Below, in pieces: positions 1 to 10,760 of a stretch of 64,000 nt of DNA. The position numbers and the translations under genes are program-made. The stretch spans positions 85,568,001 through 85,632,000 of the forward strand of contig JAZBRS010000020.1 of assembly GCA_037176725.1 (NCBI GenBank), in the 5' to 3' direction. The stretch's first letter is position 1. The number at the start of each line of letters is the position of its first letter. This stretch comes from Posidonia oceanica. Its lineage: Eukaryota; Streptophyta; Magnoliopsida; Alismatales; Posidoniaceae. The notes beneath the pieces were generated by a model. It had not been told where the DNA came from and did not search any database. It saw nothing but the letters and a program-made list of their open reading frames with translations.

Positions 1-2001
1 GCTCTTAATTCGGCACAACTTAGACGTCATGCATATCGAGAAGAATGTATTTGACAATGTGTTCTACACAATAATGGATGTCAAGGGCAAGACAAAGGAC
101 ACAGAGAATGCACGTAGAGATTTGAAGTTGCTTTGTAGTCGTAAGGACTTGCATCTGATAGATCATGCCAATGGAAAGACTGTAATGGCCAAGGGAAAAT
201 ACACACTAGATAAGAATCAGATAAAGGAAGTGTGTGAGTGGGTAAGCAACTTGAAATTTCCAGACGGATATGCATCAAATATATCAAAACTTGTGGATCT
301 CAAGAAATACACTTTCAAGAGAATGAAAAGCCATGATTGTCATGTGTTTATGGAGAGACTGTTTCCCCTTGCATTTAGAGGTTTGCTACCTAAGCCTATT
401 GTAAACGTACTTACAGATCTAAGTAATTTCTTCAAGGCCATTTGCTCCTCCAAATTTTCTGTGAAAGACATGGAGACTTTAGAGGGAAATATTGTTCTCA
501 TATTGTGCAATCTTGAAAAGATATTTCCGCTTGCCTTCTTCGACTCGATGGAACATCTCATGATCCACTTGCCTTACGAAGTCAAAGTTGGTGGACCAGT
601 GCAATATCGATGGATGTATCCTTTCGAGAGGTATATGCTATTTTAAAGAAAGTTTGTTCTTTCATTTGTTATTGCGAGCATTTTTATCTAATTTATCCAC
701 ATTTTTAATAGGTACATGTTTTTCTTGAAACGAAAAGTTCGGAATAAGAATAGAGTGGAAGGTTCAATAAGTGCACAATATATCTACGAAGAGGTTGCCA
801 CTTTTTGTTCGAGATATTTCTCACTGGAGGTTGACACAATGCATAATCGAGCACAGAGGAATGATGATATGGTCGTTTGAGGAACAAAAGAATATACTTT
901 TTGTCTTTCGTTCTAGTGCTCGTCCTTTTGGAAAGGCGAAAGAACGCCTACTAACCCGGAGCGAGAAAGATGCTACAGAGTTAGATGTTCTTGACAATTA
1001 CGATGAAGTCGAACCATTTGTCGAGTATTTATCGCTATCTTTCTCGATATGTCCATTCAATAAATTTAAATAATGTATTATCTTACTATGTTATAAATTT
1101 TCAATTACAGGCAATTCAGAGAACAATTAATGGTCTACCGTCCTAGTCTAAAAGATGATGATATCTTGGACTTATTCAGGAAGACATTTCCTGAGTGGTT
1201 TAGAAGTCATGTAAACCAACTTGATTCTAGTCCTAAGCAAAATCTCTTAAAGGACTTGGCTTATGGTCCGATTTTCCAAGTAAAGTCGTATGGAGCATGC
1301 TTTCCAAATGGGTATCGATTTCACACATAAGAATATGGTGGGGGATTGACTACTCAAAATTCGGGGGTTATGGTGAACGGATCATGTTATGGAGAAAACC
1401 ATATTGACTATTATGGTATCTTAAAAGAGATCATCGAGTTGGAATATTCCAGTGCAAATAAAGTGATATTGTTTCTTTGTGATTGGTATGACCTTAAGGA
1501 GGGAGTCACACATGACTTCAGGCATGATATTGTAGACTTATACCAACTAAATACTTGAGGAGATTTGAGCTATTTGTGTTAACTTCACAAGCTGATCAAG
1601 TCTGTTATGTACCTCAAGTTTCAAGAAAGAGGAAGAAAGATGAAGTTTTCACTGTGATGAAGATCAAAGCACGTGCCTACATTGCTATGGCCGGTGAAGC
1701 TACAATTAATGAGTTTGAAGAGTTGTATCAACCTGATTACAAGCCTCCACAATCGATAGTTGTAGACCATACTCTTGATCAAGTATCTATAATTCCACCA
1801 AATTCAGTGTTGTGGCAAACTGAGGATGAAGCAGGAACATTTGTAGAAGATGAATGTGAAGATGATGAAGAAAATGAACAAGAAGAAGAGAGTGTTGACT
1901 ATAGTGACGAAGACTACGGAGATTTTTTTGTCATTTTGGTATATACCTTTTTTATATTGCTTTGTAAACTCCTTATGCACTTGCATTCTATAGATATATA
2001 A
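1..2001 (+). pseudogene. CACTA TnpD-type transposase, C-terminal part (DUF4218 and DUF4216)
   Basis: This is the 3' part of the large CACTA transposase, which cuts and joins the element ends. From residue 1 it reads HIEKNVFDN and LFPLAFRGLLP, the DUF4218 signature. The exon ends at 630 before GTATAT and resumes at 712 after TTTAATAG, giving an uninterrupted PFERYMFFLKRK. A stop and frame change near 870 follow, and the next piece (about 885-1035) reads in another frame as far as DEVEPFVEY. After an intron an exon starts at 1111. It holds NGYRFHT, then TQNSGVMVNGS and FLCDWYDL of DUF4216, with in-frame stops at about 1328 and 1556. It closes with a Glu/Asp-rich tail (1820-1925). The Tnp2 catalytic core is mostly outside the window. 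At least one frame change and several stops make it a pseudogene. Confidence 0.85.
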
Positions 2002-2275
2002 TGATAGTGATATATCGATATGTTTTTTGAATATATTTTTGTTTCTGAATTTTAATACATACCAACCAATTAAGATGATATAGAAAACTAACCACTTAGT
2101 TTAAATTCTGGTTCATCATGGCTTTCTTTCTCAGCATCATCGTCGTTATTGTGCTTGTAAGTACAATCAAGTAACTTGTTTAAATTCAGATATGATTTTC
2201 ATATTGATTCCTTATTTCTTCAGCAAATTGGATGAATCTTACATGACTATTTTAATGTATTGTTTACGGTATTAG

Positions 2276-3395
2276 ATGACCGGATTTGGTAGAAGTGGTC
2301 AACGCTCTAGTGGATCCGGTGGACGTGGTTCATCAGAGAATCGAAAGATCGATCCTAGTGCTTTTACCACGGCTCAGTTGATTGAGCACATACGTACACA
2401 TGGTATACCACTACCTCAGACCACTTATGTTGAGGCTCCCACCTCCCCTCCTGTGATTAGGCATAGTACTACTCCACAGAGTAGTGCTACACGTCAGGTC
2501 CAGCCTGAGTTGCCTACACCTCCAGCAACAGCAGGTAAATAATATTATGAATTTATAGTTTTTAGTCTTGATATTAAATATACTTACTGATATATGCGTA
2601 ATTTTAATGATAATTAATAAGAACAACAACAAGGACGAGGATATGCTCAAGTTTCTCAAGGACCACGACCTCTTCTAGAGCTTGAGTCGGACGGGTAAGT
2701 CATTTTTCTTTTTAATTTGGTGTTAGTCAACATTGTACTTATTTTCTGTACTTAATTTGATTTAAATGCAGTAACTTCAAGAGGAGTAACAGGATCTCGT
2801 CCGAGATCACAAGAATTTTTAGATCTTATGCATCGACCATTGAGTACCGGTGGTCGCATTTGCATTCAGATGAGAAAGAAAGAATGTTTGATGCGCTATT
2901 GGTAATAAGTAATCATTATCTTTATCTTTAGTGTAAGTAATTAGTATATTAAATTAACAATGATGTTGGATTTTTACAGAGTAAGTTTACGCTTTCACCT
3001 GGGTACACTAAGGAAGATTATCGTGTTCCTTTTACAAAATTAATTAAGAAAAGGATGAATGATATTTACTATAGGGCAAGGACACTTGCATTGGCAAAAT
3101 GCCCTGACCCTCACGATGATTATCAGGCAGCCAAGGCATTTCCTCCACATTGGTGTACACAAGAGAGGTAATTAATATTTATACTAAATTAAAGTTACGT
3201 TTATTATTGTATATATAGGAATTAACATATATATTGATGTTTAATGTTACAACTAGGTGGAATGGACTTTGTGATCTTTTTGCCATAGATGTAGAGTTTC
3301 AAAAAAGATCCACAGCGGGGAAGTCAAATTGTGGAAAGCAGGAAATTCATTCTACGAGCGGATCAAGAAGCCACAACGACCTTCGAGCTGAGTTG
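2276..3395 (+). pseudogene. CACTA second gene (TnpA-like, Transposase_24 family), 5' exons
   Basis: This is the second CACTA gene. TnpA-type proteins bind the subterminal repeats and help the transposase. Exons I can place are 2276-2534 (start MTGFGRSGQ, Ser/Gly-rich N-terminus), 2623-2694, 2772-2901 (IEYRWSHLHSDEKERMFDAL), 2980-3167 (SKFTLSPGYTKEDYRVPF, ending CTQER) and 3257-3395 (WNGLCDLF, then STAGKSNCGKQEIHSTSGSR). All have GT and AG borders and an open joined frame. The last block matches the conserved Asn/Ser-Gly-Ser core of plant Transposase_24. The gene lies about 275 bp downstream of the first gene, in the usual CACTA order. It is broken after 3395 by foreign DNA; the probable continuation is at 6025. 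Confidence 0.8.
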
Positions 3396-3532
3396 GTAAG
3401 GATACTTTTATCTTCCATGATTTGAGTTTTTGCTTTGAATCATACTAGGATCATTGCTGGTATTTGATCAAAATCTTATGCATATCAAATATGAATTTTA
3501 GACGTTTCATTATAGGATTATGTTTGTTAAAA

Positions 3533-3577
3533 TAGAATATTCATATAAGAAAGGTTTCATATGATGGTAGTCTTAGT
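3533..3577 (+). repeat. 45-bp direct repeat, left copy (partner 4837-4881)
   Basis: A 45-bp stretch ending in ATGATGGTAGTCTTAGT occurs here and at 4837-4881 with one mismatch. The two copies bracket the LINE fragment and the 4573-4703 exon; the right copy directly abuts the subtilase fragment. It is longer than a usual LINE target duplication, so it may mark a template-switch or filler-DNA event. Confidence 0.85.
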
Positions 3578-3748
3578 GGCTTTCTTAATAATAGATGACT
3601 TAAATCAAAAGCAAGGTCCGACACTTGGCATCAAAGGAATTCCTAAAGAAAAAGCCTGTCTCCATAGGTCCTCCAAAGTCCAAAGGGCTAGCAACCTCAC
3701 CATCCGCAATGCCCTCTAGCAGAAACTTCTACCAAACCCACCCACTGA

Positions 3749-3922
3749 TCAAGCGTCACATGAAAAATGTTCCACATCCTCTTCTCCAGCTCCACACAGA
3801 ATACACATGAGATCATCATTCCCTGTCCATCCACTTGCATATGCTTTTGTCAACACTTTCCTCTTTGACAAGAGCCACATGAACATCTTAGCTCTGAAAG
3901 ACACCTTCCCCTTCCAGACTGA
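3749..3922 (-). pseudogene. LINE fragment: zinc-binding region of a non-LTR reverse transcriptase (zf-RVT-like)
   Basis: Read on the minus strand this stretch is open for about 57 codons and gives WKGKVSFRAKMFMWLL, then KRKVLTKAYASGWTGND, then CILCGAGEEDVEHFSC. This is the order of the zf-RVT domain found downstream of the reverse transcriptase in plant L1-type LINEs, with the Cys-x2-Cys ... His ... Cys set visible. It ends in a TGA at 3749-3751. Only this fragment is present. It has no reverse-transcriptase core and I see no poly(A) at its 3' side. Confidence 0.75.
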
Positions 3923-4572
3923 TTACTCTCCATTTCAGTTTCACGTAGTACTAAATTTACACTCCATATTATTTTTTCCTAAATCAATAAATGATGAGGA
4001 ATTTGGGATGAGAGCAATCAGTCCCTCAACCAAACATATAAAAAACATAAAGCAGTCTCACTGATCATCAACTGAATAAAACCATAATCAATAATTCGTC
4101 CCTCAACCAAACAAATGTTGATAATCAGTAAACCTTCAATATCGGTCCATAGAAAATTGCACAAAACAGAATAAGACCAAAAAAAGAAATACCACCAATA
4201 TACTTTGATTTATCACATTCATATTAGGAATCACTTCTGTTTTCTGCAAGCACTCTGAATGCTGGTGGTAAACTGGTACTTTACTTTTAGCAATCCTTTG
4301 TTATGTTTGATACATTAAAATTTTGTCTATGCAGGCAACTAATTTTTTATTTTAATACATGAAAGACTAGTTAATATGCAGGCAAGTCCATAGGCGATGT
4401 TTCATAGTCATTTATTTCAGGCAATCTATTGATAAATTAGTAAGATGGATTTAAATGAGAAACGCATTAATTGTAATCTGAACCAGAGAGCCATATTTCA
4501 GTTTCTAACAATAATTCTATTTGGGTAATAAAACATGGAAATACCAGAAATAGCAATTGAATCGTTTCTCAC

Positions 4573-4703
4573 CTGAGACCACCACTTCTATTACCCATGG
4601 ATAAAACATTTATAGCTTTTTCGCCTTCAGTTGTTTGAGTTAACATATGAAGATTTTCCAAAGCACATTCAGCAATATATTGCGTATCTTGATACATCCA
4701 TAC
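4573..4703 (-). pseudogene. Captured host-gene exon, gene not recognised
   Basis: On the minus strand a 131-bp stretch is bounded by an acceptor (TTTATAG) and a donor (CTCAG then GTGAGA). It is open for all 43 codons, reading QDTQYIAECALENLHMLTQ and then GEKAINVLSMGNRSGGL. Correct splice borders on both sides and sensible codon use mark it as an exon from a normal plant gene carried by the transposon in antisense. I do not recognise the protein. Confidence 0.6.
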
Positions 4704-4836
4704 CTATAAAACACAAAGATATAGCTTTTTTTATTGGTGAATAAGTCTGAATTGAATAGGATTAAAAGCTACAAAATAAAATGCATGGTAAAACCAAAAC
4801 CGAATTCCTTTAATGCCAACCGTCGAAGCATTATGG

Positions 4837-4881
4837 TAGAATATTCATATAGGAAAGGTTTCATATGATGGTAGTCTTAGT
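4837..4881 (+). repeat. 45-bp direct repeat, right copy (partner 3533-3577)
   Basis: This is the right-hand copy of the repeat described at 3533-3577, with one base different. The captured subtilase sequence begins within a few bases of its right edge. Confidence 0.85.
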
Positions 4882-5430
4882 TATTCCAAGAGCTACACAC
4901 AGAACCACCTTCCCAGCTAAGTCTGTGCCATTAAGAACTTCAGTGCTGCAATTGCAATGGGGTTCAAAGTATACATTGCATTAAGAACATAAATATTGAC
5001 AGATCTAAGAAAGGGATGGGAATGAGATGATGGGAATTGATTGATCTATTACCTTCCACCAAAGACGATTGGTGTGAATCCCATATGTTCCTTGGCAGAT
5101 CCATACTCCAGACCCTGACCCTAAACTTCGTAAAGATTGGATAGTTAAGATGTCTTGATTTTTGTTCCTATTACCAGGCCAGGACATGTGTACACATATA
5201 TACATACCACGATTGTCTTGTTGTTGCCCAACGTGATGGCTGTTGGAAAAGCCTGATCCACCGTGCTGGCCGCGACAGTAATGACCCATGGCGCCACATT
5301 GGCTACAGGCTGTGATGCTGGGCCTTGATTACCACCAGTGTAGACCACAGTGATTCCTTTGGCTACAGCATGCAGTGATCCGAATGACACAGTCTGCAAG
5401 TTGAGTGACAAGGACAGCACGTCCCAGTTT
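4882..5430 (-). pseudogene. Captured subtilisin-like serine protease (plant subtilase, SBT family) fragment with introns
   Basis: Three minus-strand exons join without a frame break. Exon A (about 5430-5208) gives DVLSLSL, then [19 protein letters not shown], then [11 protein letters not shown] and [14 protein letters not shown], and ends at a GTATGT donor. Exon B (5120-5053) begins after TTTAG and gives GQGLEYGSAKEHMGF. Exon C (4945 to about 4888) begins after ATTGCAG and gives STEVLNGTDLAGKVVLC. This order is the stretch between the catalytic His and Ser of plant subtilases, running into the inserted PA domain; GGN is the oxyanion-hole asparagine region. The catalytic Asp, His and Ser are absent, so no protease can be made. 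Introns of 87 and 107 bp are retained, so the capture was of genomic DNA. It lies antisense to the CACTA genes. Confidence 0.85.
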
Positions 5431-5682
5431 TATTGCCTACCACTTGTGTGATTGTCTTTACTTGATTAAATTCTCTTACCAGTGGTTTAACTGTGATGGG
5501 TTTGGTTGTGATTTGCCTTTTCTTCCCTCTTTGTTGCTGATATATATGCTAATAACATGATCTACAGTTTTTCTAATTTGGATAGGATTTCACTAGGCAT
5601 TCGGTTTTAGAAGGGAAATTTCGTGCAGTTGTTAGTTGGTTTAGAATTTCCCTATATTTTTTAAAGTGTTTCAGGACATTTG

Positions 5683-5793
5683 TTAATTTAAGGTAATGAT
5701 AGTGTTCTCATTTGGACCATCAACAACTTCAATCTCAGCAGCCATAGCTTTTGTCTCCTCTTCCGTGTAGGCTACACCCACAAGATCTCGATA
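5683..5793 (-). pseudogene. Short antisense coding-like segment, possible captured exon
   Basis: The minus strand is open for 36 codons and reads [20 protein letters not shown] and then [11 protein letters not shown] before a TAA. Composition is protein-like and acidic. No protein family is recognised and clear splice borders are not seen, so this is tentative. It lies between the subtilase capture and the 3' part of the TnpA-like gene. Confidence 0.35.
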
Positions 5794-6024
5794 TTAAATT
5801 AATAAAGTACATTTCAATTGTTACAGGCCGTTAAATTATGCAGAGAATCTACAGTGGTAGAGTGGTAGATTGCATCCCATACTAGTGGGTCGGAACAGAA
5901 TTGGTCAACCCCATTTGCAAAGGATGTAATTGTAAGTAATCATGGTTAGAATTAAAGCTGTTTTAATAATATACACTTCAATCTTATATCATCTCTAACT
6001 AACTTCTTGTGTTATTTTTACAGG

Positions 6025-6640
6025 ATAGGTAAATCTTCTTGTTCCAAGAAAAATATAGGGACACTGATGTCGCTGAACAACCAGCCTTTGACAAGAAACT
6101 TTGGAAACAAGTTTCGATGGAAAGGAATGTGGGTTATTCATCAAGAAAGCAAGGCTTATGTGGTCTTGATCCATACTACTTAGAAGAGTTTATTATTGGT
6201 TCTTCTACGGGTTCTACAGTACAGTATCCATTTTCAACTCAGGCCTCTACTTCAATTGATGCAAATTTCTTCAGTTCCCAGTTGTCACATATGATGACTA
6301 CATTGGAGGAGAGTTCAAGTGCCAAAATAACCACAAAAATAACGGATGAAATACATGCTTTGGAGGACCGACTTATAAGATAAAGTTTTATGTAGTTATA
6401 AATTTTTTGATATGCATTAATTGTTATATTGAATTTAACATTATAATATAATCATTATCCATCATAACATATTTGTAAGTTTGTTTTTTATAATCAGAAG
6501 ATACTCGGACGAGCAGGAAGTTGATTTGTCGAATGACGACGAGGAGGATTACGAGGAGTACAGACGTGATCGTCGTTCCATTCATGTATCTTCCTCAAAA
6601 GGTGAAGGAAAGCAAGTTGGTAGAAGAAGAAAATGATTTG
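6025..6640 (+). pseudogene. CACTA TnpA-like (Transposase_24) gene, 3' exons
   Basis: After an acceptor (TTTTTACAG, ending 6023) the plus strand is open to a TAA at 6381-6383. It reads FQEKYRDTDVAEQPAFDKKL, then a Gly/Leu motif LCGLDPYYLEEF, matching the C-terminal half of Transposase_24 proteins (a short repeat-binding region followed by a helical tail). A further stretch at 6501-6637 after TATAATCAG reads YSDEQEVDLSNDDEEDYEEY and ends in a basic tail, GRRRK, at a TGA. I infer that this is the remainder of the gene begun at 2276, pushed apart by the packed foreign DNA. Confidence 0.6.
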
Positions 6641-6879
6641 TATTATGTCGTTTTGACTTGTATGGGGACGAGTGACTTGTATTATATCATTTCTGTGTTG
6701 TAATATCATGAATGTTGTGAACAAATGGATATGTAAAATCTTAATTATGTCGTAATATCAATTGATATTTTTTTTTTAAATTGGTGGATGTGTAATTTAA
6801 TTTTTGTGAATGCATATGAATGTCATTTTAACAGGTATATTAATCTTATTTTTCGTGGATGTGGATGTAATAATTTTAT

Positions 6880-7385
6880 TTTTTTTCCCACTGCCCAGAA
6901 TTAGCGAGGACTTAGCAAGGATATTTCCTCGCTAAGTCTTCGCTAAAACTGTAGTATGGACAGGCATAGCAAGCACATAGTGAGGTAATAACGAGGTATT
7001 TGCGAGGATATTACGAGGAACAAATTCCACGCAATATCCTTGCTAATATATAACGAGTAAATTACGAGAAACTATCCTCACTATGTCCTTGCAAGTTTTA
7101 TTATTTTTTATTTTTTTAATATTTTTGCGAGGATATAACGTCGACTTTGCGAGGAGATTGCGAGTAATAACGAGGATATTGCAAGGACTTTATTTCTCTC
7201 GCTAAGTCCTCGCAATTTTTAGCGAGGAATTTGCTAGGAAATATCCTCGCAAATGGCTTTTAACGACGTAGCATTATGCGAGGACTTGATATCCTCGTAA
7301 AGTCCTCGCTAAAGCCATTAGCGAGGAGATTGCGAGGATTTCGCGAGGACATTTATCCTCGCGATTTCCTATTTTTCTAGTAGTA
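6880..7385 (+). repeat. CACTA-1 subterminal repeats and right terminal inverted repeat
   Basis: About 500 bp are filled with direct and inverted copies of a roughly 10-bp motif, GCGAGGA(T/C) or its complement TCCTCGC, in variants such as AGCGAGGACTT and ATCCTCGCTAAG. Subterminal arrays of this kind are the binding sites of CACTA TnpA-type proteins. The stretch closes with TTTTTCTAGTAGTA; a functional end would be ...TAGTAGTG. Confidence 0.85.
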
Positions 7386-8559
7386 CTGGAATATTATCCA
7401 CCATTGCTGCACTCTTCTAGGGTTTCGGGGATCTGTATGGATCTCAGCATTTTCTTCTTTTGCACTTGTTCTCATCAAATTCATGCTATAGTTTTCCTTC
7501 TCATTTTGAGTTAGTGGGCATTTCCATTTGCAGTGGTGGATTTGAAATGTTTGAAGATTTATTTGGGAAAGGAGAACGACAACGATAGAGAAAATGCTGA
7601 TGGTTTTCAATTGGTAATTTCTTATTTCCAAGATATGTATGTTATTTAGTCTATACAGAAATCTTAACAATATTTGGTGTTCTTTTTATATTTCTATTAT
7701 TCCTATACATTTTCAACTTTCAATCCAGAATTGTTCTCTTATTTTAGTGTTCTTTTGTTAGCACTTTCAGTCGTGTCATTTCAACTTATTCTCTAAAGGG
7801 TACTGACTTCAGTTTCGGTTTATTTTGATTTCACACTAATGCATGACTTTGACATGAATTTCAAAAGGTTTAATGTAGCTAATTTAATATTCCCTTTTGC
7901 TGCATTTTTTGTTGTTGTTACTGCTGATTTTGCTAGTGTCAACTTTGCTACTAATCTTGTCTTGTACAGCAACAACACTACTCATTGTTGTGGTGGTAGT
8001 AGTTTAAAGTCTTGTAAGTATCTAAGACCACATAAAATGTTTCATATTTTGCTTCAATGAGATGATACATTCATATGAAGTTTGAGACTTTAATATTCCT
8101 TTTTGCTTTAGTAGTTTAAAGTCTTGTAAAGGCCCATGCTACTTCAACACTATTAGGTGATGTGAAAGAGTTTCATGTTGTTACCCATTATTTTGGAGGG
8201 AATTCTGATGTAACAAAATGACCTCTTTGATCCATCATTATTGTACCTTTAGCAGGAATCTTGGGATACTATGATAAGTATTAACTAATTTTTAGAGTTG
8301 AAACATCAAATTAACTATGATTTTTGCAGCTGAAAGTAAACTCTACCAAATCATCTTTAAAGTCTAAATGAATATGTTACTTTCTGAAGTTAAACATGTA
8401 AGGAACTACTGTGGCAACAGTCTTCCCAATGATGTGTGATTGGTAACACATCATGTGCTTTCCTTTTCCTTATCGATGATGCCTTGGGCAATAATATCTT
8501 TTGTTTCTAATTAGTTAGTTCTCATGTACATCTTAGGCATGGTAAAGAATTAAAAGCTA
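7386..8559 (+). other. AT-rich interior of CACTA-2, no gene recognised
   Basis: It begins with a leader-like stretch (TCTTCTAGGGTTTCGGGG at about 7412). A possible exon at 7534-7613 lies between TTTGCAG and GTAATTT and reads GGFEMFEDLFGKGERQR before a stop. I recognise no protein here. The rest is noncoding as far as I can see. Confidence 0.4.
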
Positions 8560-9159
8560 CCTGCTGTGAATATCTCACCCTTAGGGATCCGGATCGGCGA
8601 GGGCCCGGAAAGAGAGAGGTCTTCACGGATAGCGATGCGAAGAAAGAAAACAAAGAGATAAAGAAAAACGGAGTCATCACCTAGTTTATTCAATCGGGAG
8701 ACGAGAAAAATCGGGGGGAAATGCAAGAAAACATGTAAATGAATGCAATGCTATGCAAAATGATTGACTCGTGCCAAGGACGAGGGCAAAACGGTCATTG
8801 TGGGTCCAAAGAAAGGGTAAGGGCTCCTATTACACGCGGGGAAGGTGTTAGGCACCCCCGACATGCTGGAATCGGTCTTTCTTGGCTAATCTCGCTCGCA
8901 TTTGCAGGATTATCGGTAATGATTGCCTAACTGTGCGCCCAATGGGTGAGGAATACTATGCCATGCTATGTATGCTCAAATGCATAAATGCCTGAATCCC
9001 ATGTATCCTGTGATTACATGCCCAAGTGTATGCTCTAAGTGCTGTGATGCATGAGGAAAGTAAACATGCAACCTATGTGCTCAGCAGCGCTGTCAGTGTT
9101 CCGAATGAGGCAGGCCTTGGTTCGTAAGAACTCCAGATAGTAAGCATCACTGCCCTAAA

Positions 9160-9440
9160 TGCAATGCAGGCGAGAAAACAAAATACCGAGTAAAACCACG
9201 CAATGCAAGTGTGCGACAAGCAAAGGGGAAACAAAATAGGTCCTGAAAATCATGCGATGCAAGTAAGAAACAAAACATCGAGTAAAACCACGCAATGCAA
9301 GTGTACAACAAGCAAAGGGGAAACAAAACAGGGGCAGAAAACCATGCGATGCAAGTAAGAAAAAAAACGTAGAGAAAAACCACGCAATGCAAGTGTGCAA
9401 CAAGCAAAGGAGAAACAAAACAGATCGAGAAAACGATGCA
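9160..9440 (+). repeat. 92-bp tandem repeat, about three copies, inside the solo LTR
   Basis: The phrase AAAACCACGCAATGCAAGTG starts at 9192, 9284 and 9376, an exact 92-bp period. Each unit contains CGCAATGCAAG and GCGATGCAAG motifs. Overlapping minus-strand ORFs here are Leu/Cys/Phe-rich readings of the repeat. Confidence 0.9.
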
Positions 9441-10760
9441 TGCAGTGCAAGTGATAAGGCAATAAGTGATATGTAGTGATTCAGGTGGGCATAACTTGAG
9501 GATCTGAAGCCTGATCTGAAATAACTTTGGTTAGAATAAAAGATCATTCAATTAGGAAGACCAGGATAGTTAGATCGTGAAGATCCAACAGTCCGATCAA
9601 AAGTTATCCAGGAATCAAGTCAGATGGCTCAACGGCCAGATGCAAGCTATACTAATGGAAAAGTGGTCTAAATGGCAGTCTAAATGCAAAATGCCCCTAT
9701 ATGTGTGCAATGCAGGGTGTTCTACATGCAATGAGGCTAATAGTGCTCAAAAAGATGCAAAGGTGCTATATGCAATGACTTAAGGATGCAATGCATGAAA
9801 GAATGCAAATGCAGGGACCTAAGTGCAATTAAAATAACTGTAGGGGCCTAAATGCAATGTCATGGCAGAATGCAATGCAACAGGGTAAATGCATGCTAAA
9901 AAAGTTAATGCAGCAATGTATAAGGCCAGCAGGGGCTAAATGCAACACTAATTAAAAGACATGTATGCAACACAGCAAGAAATAGACCTACATGCAGTTT
10001 TGAAAACATGTGGGACCTAAGTGCAATGCAAAGCATGCAAGCATGCAATAGTTGAATTTTAGGACTAACATGCAATTAGGCCTAACTGTTGGGTTTTATT
10101 GCAAAGCAATGCAAGCATGAAAGCAGGCAACAGTTAAGCATAAGGATTAATATGCAAATATGGTAAACTGTTGGACATTTAAGTAATGCAATATGGTTAA
10201 AAATGCAACTTAAATGATGTTTAAATGCATTATGGACTTAAATGCAAATAAAACAAACCTCTAGGGTTTATTGCAATGCAATATAGTTGAAAAAAAGTGA
10301 TTTAAATGATGAATGAATGCAAATTGGACCAAAGTGCAAATAAACTAGATCACAGGACTTTTCAGTAATGTAATATAGTTTAAAAACATGATTTAAATGA
10401 CTGATGGATGTAAACTGGACTAAAATGCAATAAAACTATCTCACAGGACTAAAATGTAATGCAATATGATTTTTTAAAGCAGTTAAATGATTGATTTAAA
10501 TGCACTAGACTTGAATGCAAATAAAATTAACTGCTGGGCTTTTATGTAATGCAATATGATTTAAAACAGAAATTAAATGATATGAATGAATGCATGAAGG
10601 ATTGATGTGCAAATAAACTAAAATGCTGGATTAAAATGTAATGCAGTAAAGTTTAAAACAAAAATTAAATAATTCTTAAACGAAAGCTGGACTTAAATGT
10701 AAAGAAAACAAACTTATGGACTTAATTTCAATGCAGCAAAACATTAAAATCAAAACCTAT
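9440..10760 (+). repeat. ATGCAA-rich low-complexity LTR segment
   Basis: About 1.3 kb is dominated by irregularly spaced ATGCAA, TGCAAT and AAATGCA words separated by AT-rich spacers (for example TTAAATGCAAATAAA). The T1 LTRs have a similar TTGCAT-rich zone on the opposite strand. It is LTR-internal degenerate repeat; I see no gene. Confidence 0.7.

Larger units (their letters stand above)
3396..5824. other. Foreign DNA packed into the TnpA-like gene of CACTA-1
   Basis: About 2.4 kb separates the last 5' exon of the TnpA-like gene from its 3' part. It is mostly AT-rich and contains no plus-strand coding continuation. It holds a LINE fragment (3749-3922), a captured exon (4573-4703), a spliced subtilase fragment (4882-5430) and a short open segment (5683-5793), all on the minus strand, plus a 45-bp direct repeat. 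A stretch at 5825-5935 could be a diverged TnpA exon (it reads HTSGSEQ in one frame), but I am not confident of it. Confidence 0.6.
1..7385 (+). mobile_element. CACTA-1: right part of a CACTA (En/Spm) DNA transposon, left end outside the window
   Basis: The segment carries the two gene types of plant CACTA elements (a DUF4218/DUF4216 transposase and a Transposase_24 protein), followed by a subterminal zone rich in GCGAGGA and CCTCGC motifs. It ends in TTTTTCTAGTAGTA at 7372-7385, the complement of a CACTACTAGAAA-type terminal inverted repeat with its outermost G changed to A. That change would weaken transposase recognition. Both genes are broken and the middle is filled with antisense host-gene and LINE fragments, so I regard it as a dead, gene-capturing (Pack-CACTA-like) copy. 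The left terminus and most of the Tnp2 domain lie upstream of base 1. Confidence 0.85.

Noticed and set aside
9155..9547. A 130-codon Leu/Phe/Cys-rich minus-strand ORF resembling a membrane protein
   Set aside because: It is a reading of the 92-bp tandem repeat in the solo LTR. Two other frames give similar repeats.
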